A DNA stretch of 64,000 bases. Origin: Streptomyces sp. BK340 (GTDB taxonomy: Bacteria; Actinomycetota; Actinomycetes; Streptomycetales; Streptomycetaceae). The notes under the pieces were generated by a model. That model saw only the letters and a program-made list of their open reading frames with translations, searched no databases and was not told the DNA's origin. The stretch's first letter is position 1. Every line of letters starts with the position of its first letter. This document shows positions 41,897 to 50,357 of the stretch, piece after piece. The stretch lies in the NCBI RefSeq assembly GCF_007827595.1, contig NZ_VISR01000031.1, positions 62,001-126,000 of the forward strand, given 5' to 3'. The position numbers and the translations under genes were made by a program.

Positions 41897-44854
41897 ATGA
41901 CCGCTATGACCGTATCCTCGTCAATGCCGGGTTTACATAAATTGCGACAGGCGCGAGTGCGAGCGAGGCGAGACGTGGTGCGATCCGGCAGGGAACCGAC
42001 GCCCAGGTGGCGTACGACCGACGGGGCGGGGCCGGTGCGTACCCGTGAGCGGTTCCTGCAGGGAGAGGCGGTCGAGGGAGGCGTACGGTCGCCGATCCTG
42101 GGTTCCTGGCAGCGCTCCCGGTCCCTGGGTCTCTCGCCGGACCAGGCCGATCTTCCCTACCGTACGGATTTCGATCCGCACAGCAGGCTCGTCCGTGCGG
42201 CCCTCCCGGTGCTCGACCGGTTGCAGTTCACATTCGCCGGCAGCCAGATGAACATCTCCGTCGCCGACGCGAACGGGATCGTCCTCCTGCGCCGCTTCGG
42301 CGACGCGTCCATGGTCCGAACCCTCCCCGCGTTCCAGCGCGTTCCGGGATTCGTGTTCGCCGAGCGGTACGCCGGGACCAACGGCATCGGTCTCGCGCTG
42401 GCGGAGCGTCAGCTCATCAGGGTCTACGGCGCCGAGCACTTCGCCGAGCGCGCCCAGGGCAACGCCTGCCGCGCGCTGCCCGTCCGTGACCCGCTCAGCG
42501 GGTGCATCGAAGGCGTCCTCTGCTTCGGCTATCCGCGCGGCGCCGAGAACCCGGCGCTCGCCACCGTGATCCGCAAGGCGGCCGAGGCCGTCGAACGGCG
42601 GCTGCTGGGGCAGAGCTCCGTGCGTGAGCGTGCGCTGCTGCGGTCGTACCTGAGCGCCAGGGCCGACGCCGCCGCGGGGTCGCACACCCGCATCGGCCTG
42701 GACGAACTGGCCCCCGAGCTGCACCCCCGCGACCGGGCCGTTCTCCTGGACAGGGCCACCGAGCTGATCTCCTGCGCACAGCGGGGCGCCGTGGACGTGC
42801 GCCTGTCCGACGGCCGGCGGGTCACGCTCGTCAGCCGGCCGACGACCAGCGCCTCCGGGGTGGAGGGCATCGCCATCGAAGCCGTCCTGACAGGCCCCGC
42901 CTCCCGGCCGCCCGGCGCCGCCCCGAGCCGGGCCGACGACGCCGTCGGCAGCGCCCGGCTCGCCGCCCTGTCCTTCCTGCGGCCGCCCGGAGACCGTCCT
43001 GTCCTCCTCGTACCGGACCGTGTCCACGTCGGCCCGACGCCCGGCCGTGCCGCGGCAGCGCCGGTCCGGAGCGGTGCCGACCGTGAGCGGGCCTACCCCA
43101 CAACCCCCGCCGGGGCGCCGGACCTTCCCGCGGACTCCCGGCCGCTGGCGAGCGGCCTCGTGCTGGTGGGAGAGCCGACGGTGGGGGAGTACGCCCTGGC
43201 CGCGCGCCGCCGCCTGGAACTGCTCTCCGAGGCCAGCGCCCGCATCGGCACCACCCTGGACGTGCGCCGCACGGCCGAGGAACTCGCCGAGACGGCCATT
43301 CCGCGACTGGCCGACTTCGTCACGATCGACCTGCCGGAGTCCGTCCTGCGCGGCGAGGAGTCCGCCGACCCCCTCGGCGAGCTGCGCCGGACGGTGGTGC
43401 GCGGCATCCGCGAGGACCTGCCCTTCAGCCCGGTCGGCAAGCGGATCGACTTCGGCCCGACCACGCCGCAGCTGCGGTGCCTGGTCAGCGGGCAGGCGGT
43501 GCTGGAACCGGACCTGAAGGTCGCCGCCGGCTGGCTCGCCCAGGACCCCGAACTCGGCGAACAGCTGCTGGCGGCCGTCCACTCCCTCATCACCGTCCCG
43601 CTGGTCGCCCGCGGCGTCGTCCTGGGCGTCGCCAGCTTCTACCGCTCGCAGGACCCCGCCCCCTTCGGCGACGACGACCGCTCGCTGGCCCAGGAGCTCG
43701 CCTCGCGCGCCGCCCTGTCCACGGACAACGCCCGCCAGTACACCCACGAGCGCGCCATGGTCCTGGCCCTGCAGCGCAGCCTGCTCCCGCACTGTCTGCC
43801 CGATCTGGACGCCGTCGACGTCGCCCACCGCTATCTGCCCGCGGAGTCCGACGTGGGCGGTGACTGGTACGACGTCATCCCCCTCTCCGGCACGCGCGTG
43901 GGCCTCTTCGTCGGCGACGTCGTGGGCCACGGCATGCTGTCCGCCGCCACCATGGGGCGCCTGCGCACCGCCGCACGCAGCTTCGCCGAACTGGACTTCC
44001 CGCCGGACGAGGTCCTCGCTCATCTCGACAACGTCGTGGGGCGCCTCGACCGGGAGGATCCCGAGTCAGCGGACTTCGGCATCGTCGGAGCGACCTGTCT
44101 GTACGCCGTCTACGACCCGACCACACTGCAGTGCGCCATGGCCCGCGCCGGCCACCCCCCGCCCGTGCTCGTCGGCCCCGACGGCACCGTCTCGTTCCCC
44201 GACCTGCCCGCCGGGCCGCCGCTCGGACTCGGCGGCCTGCCCTTCGAGACGGCCGAGATGCACCTGTCGGAGGACAGCCAGCTGGTCCTGTACACCGACG
44301 GACTCATCGAGGACCGCGAGCGCGACGTCGACGACGTGCTCCACCACCTCTGCGGAGCCCTGGCGCACCCCGAGCACACCCCCGACGAGGCCTGCCAGAC
44401 CGTGCTGGACCTCGTGGCGCCCGACCACCCCTGCGACGACATCGCCCTGCTGGTCGCCCGTACCCACGCCGTGGACCGGAACCGGATCGCCACCTGGGAC
44501 CTGGCCGCCGACCCTGCCCTGGTCGGCGAGGTCCGCGCGGACGCCGTACGACAACTGGCCGACTGGGGACTCGACGAGACCGCGTTCGCCGCGGAGCTGA
44601 TCCTCAGCGAGCTGGTCACGAACGCCGTCCGCCACGGCGCCGGGCCCATCCGGGTACGGCTGCTGCACGCCCACAACCTGATCTGCGAGGTCTCCGACAC
44701 CAGCAACACCGCCCCGCACCTGCGCCGGGCGGTCAGTACCGACGAGGGCGGCCGCGGTCTGTTCCTAGTGGCGCAGCTGTCGCAGAGCTGGGGCACCCGC
44801 TACACCGCCCAGGGCAAGGTCATCTGGGCCGAATGCGCGCTGGACGCGGCCTGA
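41897..44854 (+). CDS. AcoR-type GAF - GAF - PP2C (SpoIIE) - HATPase sensor phosphatase
   Basis: 985 residues. Residues ~60-240 match the sensor part of AcoR-like activators: ILGSWQRSRSLGL, ISVADANGIVLLRRFGD, PGFVFAERYAGTNGIGLALAERQLIRVYG, HFAERAQGNACRALPVRDPLSGCIEGVLCF. The AAA+ and HTH parts of AcoR proteins are absent. A linker, a second GAF (~430-615), a SpoIIE PP2C domain (~640-850, VGGDWYDVIPLSGTRVGLFVGDVVGHGMLSAATMGRLR) and a HATPase (~860-985, SELVTNAVRHGAGP, DEGGRGLFLVAQLSQSWGTRY) follow. The C-terminal half closely parallels the phosphatase at 10611-12983. A regulator-type sensor now drives a phosphatase/anti-sigma output. Start ATG 41897 or 41906: no clear ribosome binding site separates them. 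Confidence 0.93.
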   Translation: MTAMTVSSSMPGLHKLRQARVRARRDVVRSGREPTPRWRTTDGAGPVRTRERFLQGEAVEGGVRSPILGSWQRSRSLGLSPDQADLPYRTDFDPHSRLVRAALPVLDRLQFTFAGSQMNISVADANGIVLLRRFGDASMVRTLPAFQRVPGFVFAERYAGTNGIGLALAERQLIRVYGAEHFAERAQGNACRALPVRDPLSGCIEGVLCFGYPRGAENPALATVIRKAAEAVERRLLGQSSVRERALLRSYLSARADAAAGSHTRIGLDELAPELHPRDRAVLLDRATELISCAQRGAVDVRLSDGRRVTLVSRPTTSASGVEGIAIEAVLTGPASRPPGAAPSRADDAVGSARLAALSFLRPPGDRPVLLVPDRVHVGPTPGRAAAAPVRSGADRERAYPTTPAGAPDLPADSRPLASGLVLVGEPTVGEYALAARRRLELLSEASARIGTTLDVRRTAEELAETAIPRLADFVTIDLPESVLRGEESADPLGELRRTVVRGIREDLPFSPVGKRIDFGPTTPQLRCLVSGQAVLEPDLKVAAGWLAQDPELGEQLLAAVHSLITVPLVARGVVLGVASFYRSQDPAPFGDDDRSLAQELASRAALSTDNARQYTHERAMVLALQRSLLPHCLPDLDAVDVAHRYLPAESDVGGDWYDVIPLSGTRVGLFVGDVVGHGMLSAATMGRLRTAARSFAELDFPPDEVLAHLDNVVGRLDREDPESADFGIVGATCLYAVYDPTTLQCAMARAGHPPPVLVGPDGTVSFPDLPAGPPLGLGGLPFETAEMHLSEDSQLVLYTDGLIEDRERDVDDVLHHLCGALAHPEHTPDEACQTVLDLVAPDHPCDDIALLVARTHAVDRNRIATWDLAADPALVGEVRADAVRQLADWGLDETAFAAELILSELVTNAVRHGAGPIRVRLLHAHNLICEVSDTSNTAPHLRRAVSTDEGGRGLFLVAQLSQSWGTRYTAQGKVIWAECALDAA

Positions 44855-44947
44855 CGGCCGACTGAAACGGAATTCAGTGATATGCCCCGTTAGTATCCCT
44901 TTGTTCTTATGGGATGAACCAGCCAGGCCGAATCTCCGGAGATGTCC

Positions 44948-46456
44948 GTGCACGACGCTCCACCCCTGGTCCGTGTCCGCGGGCTCGGCAAGCGCTTCGG
45001 CGGAACCCTCGCGCTGACCGGGGTCGACCTGGACGTCCGGGCCGGCAGCGTCCTCGCCCTCCTCGGCCCCAACGGCGCGGGAAAGTCCACCCTCATCAAG
45101 GTGCTCGCGGGCGTTCACCACGCCGACGCGGGGCAGATCACCGTGGCCGGGCACCCGCTCGGCACCCGGGAGGCCTCCCGCAGCATGTCCTTCATCCACC
45201 AGGACCTCGGTCTGGTGGAGTGGATGACGGTCGCCGAGAACATCGCGCTGAGCACCGGATACCCGCGCCGCGCCGGGCTGATCTCCTGGCGGCGCACCAG
45301 GGAGCAGTGCACCGAAGCCCTGCGGACCGTCGCCGCACATCTCGACCCCGAGGCGACCGTCGCCCAACTGGCCCCCGCCGAACGCTCGCTGGTCGCCATC
45401 GCCCGAGCCCTCGCGACCCGGGCGAAGCTCATCGTCCTCGACGAGCCCACCGCCCGTCTCCCCGCGGTGGACTGCGCCCGGCTCTTCGGCGTCCTGCACG
45501 CCCTGCGCACCCGAGGACACGGCATCCTCTACGTCACCCACCGCCTCGACGAGGTGTACCAGGTGGCCGACACCTTCGCGGTCCTGCGTGACGGCCGCCT
45601 GGTCAGCCACGGTCCGGTGGCCGGCCACGGCCCCGCCCGCCTGGTGCGCGACATCGTGGGCTCGGAACCGGCCGACTTCCACCCCGCCGCAGTCCGTGCT
45701 GGCGGGCCGGCCCTCCTGACCCTCGACCGCGTCCGCGCCCCGGGCGTGGGCCCGGTCAGCCTGGAACTCGCGGCCGGTGAAGTCCTGGGCCTGGTCGGCC
45801 TGACGGGCGCCGGGCACACGGACCTGGGCCGCGCCCTCGCGGGCGCCGGGCCGATCCTCGCGGGGCGGGTGCTCCTCGGCGGCCGGCCCTACCACCCCCG
45901 CACCGTCGCGGACGCCGTGCGACTCGGCGTCGGACTGGTCTGCGCCGACCGGCAACGGGAGGGCTGTGCCGCCGAACTGACGGTACGGGAGAACCTCCTG
46001 GCCAACCCCCGAGCGGGCGGCCGGCCGGCGCCGCACTGGATCAGTCCCGGCCAGGAACGTGCCCACGCCACCGCCCTGATCGACCGCTTCTCGGTACGTC
46101 CCCGTGACAGCGAGGCCCCCATCGCCGTCCTCTCCGGCGGCAACCAGCAGAAGATCATGATCGGCCGGTGGCTGCGCGCGGACCCGCGTCTGCTGATCCT
46201 CGAGGAGCCGACGGCGAGCGTGGACGTCGGCGCCCGCACCACGGTCCACCGCCTGCTCGACCAGGCCCTCGCCGCCGGCCTCGGAGCCCTGCTCGTCTCC
46301 ACCGACTTCGAGGAGGTGACCCGCGTGTGCGGACGCGCCCTGATCTTCGTCCGCGGAACCCCGACGGCCGAGCTGAGCGGTGCGGGCCTGACGGTCTCCG
46401 GGCTCACCCGCGCCGCCTGCGCCCTGCCCGGACCCGGAACCGCGACCACCCCGTGA
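44948..46456 (+). CDS. Sugar ABC transporter ATP-binding protein (RbsA/XylG-type tandem ATPase)
   Basis: 502 residues from GTG 44948, preferred because GGAG (44938-44941) is 6 bases upstream but directly abuts the alternative ATG 44942. Two ATPase halves. The first has Walker A GPNGAGKST, a degenerate signature (QLAPAERSLVAIARAL) and Walker B LIVLDEPT. The second lacks an intact P-loop (GLTGAGHTDLG) but has the classic LSGGNQQKIMIGRWL signature and LLILEEPTASVDVG, as in carbohydrate importers of the RbsA group. It drives sugar uptake with the permease and lipoprotein encoded next; the permease start overlaps its stop (GTGA). TAGTAT at 44891-44896 is a possible -10 box. Confidence 0.94.
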   Translation: MHDAPPLVRVRGLGKRFGGTLALTGVDLDVRAGSVLALLGPNGAGKSTLIKVLAGVHHADAGQITVAGHPLGTREASRSMSFIHQDLGLVEWMTVAENIALSTGYPRRAGLISWRRTREQCTEALRTVAAHLDPEATVAQLAPAERSLVAIARALATRAKLIVLDEPTARLPAVDCARLFGVLHALRTRGHGILYVTHRLDEVYQVADTFAVLRDGRLVSHGPVAGHGPARLVRDIVGSEPADFHPAAVRAGGPALLTLDRVRAPGVGPVSLELAAGEVLGLVGLTGAGHTDLGRALAGAGPILAGRVLLGGRPYHPRTVADAVRLGVGLVCADRQREGCAAELTVRENLLANPRAGGRPAPHWISPGQERAHATALIDRFSVRPRDSEAPIAVLSGGNQQKIMIGRWLRADPRLLILEEPTASVDVGARTTVHRLLDQALAAGLGALLVSTDFEEVTRVCGRALIFVRGTPTAELSGAGLTVSGLTRAACALPGPGTATTP

Positions 46457-47499
46457 CCGCCCGTCCCGCCCCGCCCCGACCGCCCCGGCGCCGGCCCGGC
46501 GGCCACCTGGCCGCCGCCTACGGCCTCCTGGCCCTGACGGCCCTGCTCTTCCTGGTCTTCTCCCTCGCCCTGCCCCGCACCTTCCCCACTCGGGAGACCA
46601 TCGACTCGATCCTGTCCACCCAGTCGATCCCGGCCGTCCTCGCGCTCGCCGCCATGGCCCCCATCGTCACCCGCGCGTTCGACCTCTCCATCGGCTACGT
46701 CCTCGGCCTCGCGCACGTCATGGTGCTGCAGCTCGTCGTCGACGGACACTGGCCCTGGCCGCTCGCCTGCCTCGCGGTACTCGTCGGAGCGGGCCTCGTG
46801 GGCGTCCTCAACGGCGTCATCGTCGAGTTCGGGCAGATCGACTCCTTCATCGCCACCCTCGGAACCGGCAGCATGCTGTACGCCGTGACCGGATGGGTCA
46901 CCGGCGGTGCCCGCGTCGTCCCCGGGCCCCGAGGCCTCCCCACGGGCTTCACCGACCTCTACGACGCCACGTTCCTCGGTCTGCCCGTACCGGCCTTCTA
47001 CGTGCTGGCCCTCGCAGCCTCCCTCTGGCTGGTCCTGGAGCGGCTGCCGCTCGGCCGAGGTCTCTACGTCGTCGGATCCAACCCGCGCGCCGCAGACCTG
47101 CTCGGCATCCCGACCCGCAGGTACACCGTCTACGCCTTCACCGCATCCGGGCTGATCACCGGTTTCGCCGGGGTGCTGCTCGCGGCCCAGCTGCAGGTCG
47201 GCAACCCGAGCGTCGGCCTGGACTACCTGCTGCCCGCCTTCGCCGGCGCCCTCCTCGGCTCCACGGCCGTCAGACCCGGCCGCCCCAACGCCCTGGGCAC
47301 GCTCGTCGCCGTCGCCGTCCTGGCCGTCGGTCTCACCGGCATCGCCCAGCTGGGGGGCGACTTCTGGACGACCCCGCTGTTCTACGGCGCCACCCTGCTC
47401 CTCGCCGTCGGCCTTGCGGGCTACTCCGCCCGCCGCCGTCTGCGCACCGGCACCGCGGCCGCCGGCGACCTGCCCTCCGTGCCGTCCCCGCCCCCGTGA
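46453..47499 (+). CDS. Sugar ABC transporter permease (RbsC-type)
   Basis: 348 residues from GTG 46453, overlapping the ATPase stop. About 9-10 membrane segments (LAAAYGLLALTALLFLVFSL, AVLALAAMAPIVTRAFDLSIGYVLGLAHVMVL, IDSFIATLGTGSMLYAVTGW, YTVYAFTASGLITGFAGVLLAAQLQVGNPSVGLDYLLPAFAGALLG). The DLSIGYVLGL and FIATLGT motifs are diagnostic of the ribose/xylose permease family. It probably works as a homodimer in the cytoplasmic membrane, because no second permease gene is present in the operon. The binding protein gene follows 26 bases later. Confidence 0.94.
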   Translation: MTARPAPPRPPRRRPGGHLAAAYGLLALTALLFLVFSLALPRTFPTRETIDSILSTQSIPAVLALAAMAPIVTRAFDLSIGYVLGLAHVMVLQLVVDGHWPWPLACLAVLVGAGLVGVLNGVIVEFGQIDSFIATLGTGSMLYAVTGWVTGGARVVPGPRGLPTGFTDLYDATFLGLPVPAFYVLALAASLWLVLERLPLGRGLYVVGSNPRAADLLGIPTRRYTVYAFTASGLITGFAGVLLAAQLQVGNPSVGLDYLLPAFAGALLGSTAVRPGRPNALGTLVAVAVLAVGLTGIAQLGGDFWTTPLFYGATLLLAVGLAGYSARRRLRTGTAAAGDLPSVPSPPP

Positions 47500-47525
47500 T
47501 CGCTCCGATTCTCCGAGGAGTTCCC

Positions 47526-48692
47526 GTGCCCGGCACCCGCAAGGCCGCCCGCGGCCGCGTCACGGCCCGGTACACCGCCGCAGCCCTGCTGGCAGCGGCA
47601 GCAGCCACCCTTGCCGGCTGCGACCGCGGCTCCCCGGACGTGCGGGGAGGCTCCGACACCGGCCCGGCCGGCTGCCCCGCGGTCCAGACGAAGGCGCGGG
47701 CCGCGGTGGAACAGGCGGAGAAGGCGGACATGCCCTGGGACGGACCCACCAACGGTCCCAGGGCGGTGTCGGGCAAGGACATCGTCTTCGTCGCGCAGAC
47801 CATGACCAATCCCGGAGTCGCGGGCGCAGCGAAGGGCGTGCGGGAGGCCGCGCGCGTCATCGGCTGGAAGGTCCGGGTGATCGACGGAGGCGGCACTCCC
47901 GCCGGCATCCAGGCGGCCATGAGCCAGGCCGTGACCCTCAGTCCCTCGGGCATCGTCATCGGTGGCTTCGACCCCAACGCGACCTCCCAGCAGGTCGCCC
48001 GGGCCGCCGCGCAACGCATCCCGCTCGTCGGCTGGCACGCGCTCGCCGCCCCGGGGCCCAGCCGCCGTCCCCCGCTCTTCACCAACGTCACGACCCGGGT
48101 CGAGGACGTGGCGGCCATCAGCGGGCAGTGGATCATCTCGGACTCCGCCGGCCACGCCGGGGCCGTGCTCATCACCGACGCCTCGATCCCGTTCGCCAGG
48201 GACAAGTCCGAGCTGATCCGCAAGCAGCTCGCCACCTGCCCGAGCGTGCGGCTGCTCGCGTACGAGAACATCCCCATCGCGGACGCGAGCAGCCGCACCC
48301 CGCGGGAGGTCTCGTCGCTCCTCTCCCGCTTCGGGAGCAGGTGGACCCACTCCGTCGCCATCAACGACCTGTACTTCGCCGATGCCGCCCCGGCCTTCCG
48401 AGCCGCCGGCCGGAAGGGCTCCGGCCCGCCCTTCAACATCGGCGCCGGCGACGGTGACCCGTCCGCCTTCCAGCGCATCGAGACCCGGCAGTACCAGGCG
48501 GCCACGGTCCCCGAGCCGCTGTCCCTGCAGGGCTGGCAGATCGTCGACGAGTTCAACCGTGCCTACGCGGGGCGGCCCGCCAGCGGCTATGTCGCTCCCG
48601 TCCACCTGGCCACGGCCGCCAACAGCGGCACCACCACGACCTGGGACCCGCCGGGCTACCGGGAGGGCTACCGAAGGATCTGGGGCCGGTGA
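47526..48692 (+). CDS. Sugar ABC transporter substrate-binding lipoprotein
   Basis: 388 residues from GTG 47526, chosen for a GAGGAG site 5 bases upstream; GTG 47496 overlapping the permease stop is the alternative. Lipoprotein signal: positive N-terminus, hydrophobic AAALLAAAAATL, lipobox LAGC with Cys at ~31. The mature protein is a type I periplasmic-binding-protein fold (DIVFVAQTMTNPGVAGAAKGVREAARVIGWKVRVIDGGGTPAGIQAAMSQAV, GIVIGGFDPNATSQQVARAA). It is anchored outside the membrane and delivers a sugar or related polyol to the transporter; the ligand cannot be deduced. Third and last gene of the transporter operon. Confidence 0.92.
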   Translation: MPGTRKAARGRVTARYTAAALLAAAAATLAGCDRGSPDVRGGSDTGPAGCPAVQTKARAAVEQAEKADMPWDGPTNGPRAVSGKDIVFVAQTMTNPGVAGAAKGVREAARVIGWKVRVIDGGGTPAGIQAAMSQAVTLSPSGIVIGGFDPNATSQQVARAAAQRIPLVGWHALAAPGPSRRPPLFTNVTTRVEDVAAISGQWIISDSAGHAGAVLITDASIPFARDKSELIRKQLATCPSVRLLAYENIPIADASSRTPREVSSLLSRFGSRWTHSVAINDLYFADAAPAFRAAGRKGSGPPFNIGAGDGDPSAFQRIETRQYQAATVPEPLSLQGWQIVDEFNRAYAGRPASGYVAPVHLATAANSGTTTTWDPPGYREGYRRIWGR

Positions 48693-48775
48693 CCGGTGCC
48701 GCCTCGCGAGGGGACCGTCACTGCGACTCCGTCACCGTCCGGTGGGCACCGGCTCGCGGGTTCGCGATTCGGTAG

Positions 48776-48810
48776 TTCGATGAAGTGTCAACCATGTCTA
48801 CACTGCCCCC
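48776..48810 (+). promoter_or_regulatory. Putative leaderless promoter of the MarR gene
   Basis: TTCGAT (48776-48781) and TACACT (48799-48804) are separated by 17 bases. The ATG at 48811 lies 6 bases after the -10 box with no ribosome binding site. The -35 match is weak. The stretch is clearly AT-richer than the flanking genes. Confidence 0.4.
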
Positions 48811-49278
48811 ATGGAGGAGACGGTGCGGTGGCTGTCCGCGGAGGAGCAGCGGGCGTGGCGTGGCTTCGTCCGGCTGCAGGAGAGGCTCGGCGGTCGGCTG
48901 GCGCGCCTGCTGCAGGCGGACTCGCACATGTCGGCCGCCGACTTCGCGGTGCTGGTCAACCTGACGGACGTACCGGAAGGGCGGCAGCGGTTCCTGGATC
49001 TGGCCCGCGCGGTGGAGTGGGAGAAGAGCCGGATGTCCCATCACATCGCCCGTATGGAGAAGCGCGGGCTGGTGGTGCGGCAGGAGTGTCCCGAGGACGG
49101 GCGCGGGGCGTTCGTGGTGATGACGGAGGCGGGGCGGGCGGCGATCGAGGCCGCTGCCCCGCGACACGTGGAGGCGGTGCGCGCCCTGTTCCTGGACCAT
49201 GTCACGCCGGCGGAACTGCGGACGCTGGCCCGGATCGCCGAGCGCGTGGTCGAGAAGCTGGACGAGGATCCGTCCTGA
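48811..49278 (+). CDS. MarR-family regulator
   Basis: 155 residues. Winged helix of the MarR type: FAVLVNLTDVPEGRQRFLDLARAVEWEKSRMSHHIARMEKRGLVVRQECPEDGRGAFVVMTEAGRAAIEAAAP (~45-120), flanked by dimerisation helices. The start ATG 48811 appears leaderless. The pirin gene follows 52 bases downstream, with a GTTGAC/GTCAAC palindrome in the gap. It most likely represses pirin (and perhaps itself) and is released by a phenolic, oxidant or similar ligand; the ligand is not known. Confidence 0.94.
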   Translation: MEETVRWLSAEEQRAWRGFVRLQERLGGRLARLLQADSHMSAADFAVLVNLTDVPEGRQRFLDLARAVEWEKSRMSHHIARMEKRGLVVRQECPEDGRGAFVVMTEAGRAAIEAAAPRHVEAVRALFLDHVTPAELRTLARIAERVVEKLDEDPS

Positions 49279-49300
49279 CCCGGGAGGCCAGGCATGGGCG

Positions 49301-49314
49301 GTTGACTCGTCAAC
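49301..49314. promoter_or_regulatory. Palindromic operator before the pirin gene
   Basis: GTTGACTCGTCAAC is an inverted repeat of GTTGAC with a 2-base centre, 17-29 bases before the pirin start. Size, AT-rich half-sites and position between marR and its neighbour fit a MarR binding site. Related TCAA sequence occurs upstream of marR (48787-48792). Confidence 0.55.
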
Positions 49315-49330
49315 CGAGGGCCCGAGTGGC

Positions 49331-50260
49331 ATGATGGTTGATATGGCAACTATCGATGTGCTGTCCGCGCGGGACGTACCCCTGGGCGGACCGAGGGCTC
49401 TGCTCGTACGACGGACGCTGCCGCAGCGGGCCCGGACGCTGATCGGGGCCTGGTGCTTCGCCGATCACTACGGCCCCGTCGACGTGACCGTGACCCGCGG
49501 CATGGACGTCCCTCCGCATCCGCACACCGGCCTGCAGACGGTGAGCTGGCTGTTCAGCGGGGAGATCGAGCATCGAGACAGCATCGGCACCCACGCCCTC
49601 GTACGGCCGGGCGAGATGAACCTCATGACGGGCGGGTCCGGCATCTGCCACTCGGAGGTCTCCACGCCGCGCACCACCGTGCTCCACGGCGTGCAGCTGT
49701 GGGTGGCGCTGCCCGAACAGCACCGGAACACCGGCCGCGACTTCCAGCACCACGTGCCCGAACCCGTGCGCGCCGACGGGGCGGAGATCAGGGTCTTCCT
49801 GGGCTCACTCGCCGGAGACACCTCCCCGGTGCGGACCTTCACCCCGCTGCTCGGCGCGGAGATAACCCTCGAACCGGGTGCGACGATCACCCTCGCCGTG
49901 GACACCGGCTTCGAGCACGGCCTGCTCGTGGACAGCGGGGACGTCCGGCTGGCCGACACCGTGCTGCGCCCCGCCGAGCTCGGCTACGCGGCCCCCGGCG
50001 CCGACGCCCTGACGCTGGTCAACGAGTCCGACGGCCCGGCACGGGCGATCCTGCTCGGCGGTCCTCCCTTCGAGGAGGAGATCGTCATCTGGTGGAACTT
50101 CATCGGGCGCAGCCACGAGGACATCGTCCGGGCCCGGGCGGACTGGGAGGCCTCGTCCGACCGCTTCGGCACCGTCGAGGGGTACCCGGGGAGCCGGCTG
50201 CCCGCACCCGCCCTGCCGAACGCCGTCATCACACCGCGCGGAAACCCGCCGCGCGGCTGA
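49331..50260 (+). CDS. Pirin-family protein
   Basis: 309 residues from ATG 49331; ATG 49343 is also possible and gives MATIDVLSARDVPLGGPRALLV. Bicupin with the pirin iron ligands: HYGPVDVTVTRGMDVPPHPHTGLQTVSWLFSGEIEHRDSIGTHALVRPGEMNLMTGGSGICHSE. Here the paired His in PPHPHTG, the His in EIEHRDS and the Glu in CHSE form the metal site. C-terminal cupin: GFEHGLLVDSGDVRL, AILLGGPPFEEEIVIWWNFIGR. Pirins act as iron-dependent redox-responsive partners or as quercetinases. The MarR gene directly upstream and the intervening palindrome suggest control by that regulator. Confidence 0.94.
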   Translation: MMVDMATIDVLSARDVPLGGPRALLVRRTLPQRARTLIGAWCFADHYGPVDVTVTRGMDVPPHPHTGLQTVSWLFSGEIEHRDSIGTHALVRPGEMNLMTGGSGICHSEVSTPRTTVLHGVQLWVALPEQHRNTGRDFQHHVPEPVRADGAEIRVFLGSLAGDTSPVRTFTPLLGAEITLEPGATITLAVDTGFEHGLLVDSGDVRLADTVLRPAELGYAAPGADALTLVNESDGPARAILLGGPPFEEEIVIWWNFIGRSHEDIVRARADWEASSDRFGTVEGYPGSRLPAPALPNAVITPRGNPPRG

Positions 50261-50292
50261 CCTCGGTGCTCGCGCGCAGATCGCCGGGAGAA

Positions 50293-50327
50293 GGCCGGAC
50301 CAGCCGTACACGACCGCTGGTCCGGCC
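50293..50327. terminator. Strong bidirectional terminator between convergent pirin and deiminase genes
   Basis: A perfect 12-bp stem GGCCGGACCAGC (50293-50304) / GCTGGTCCGGCC (50316-50327) with an 11-base loop lies between two convergent genes. It can serve both strands. No U-tract is seen. Confidence 0.75.
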
Positions 50328-50357
50328 CCTGGGACGGGTCGGGCTACCCGTTGCCGG

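Noticed and set aside
44914..45591. Alternative frame at the start of the ABC ATPase gene
   Set aside because: Arg/Pro-rich translation without ATPase motifs. The frame from 44948 contains all Walker and signature motifs.
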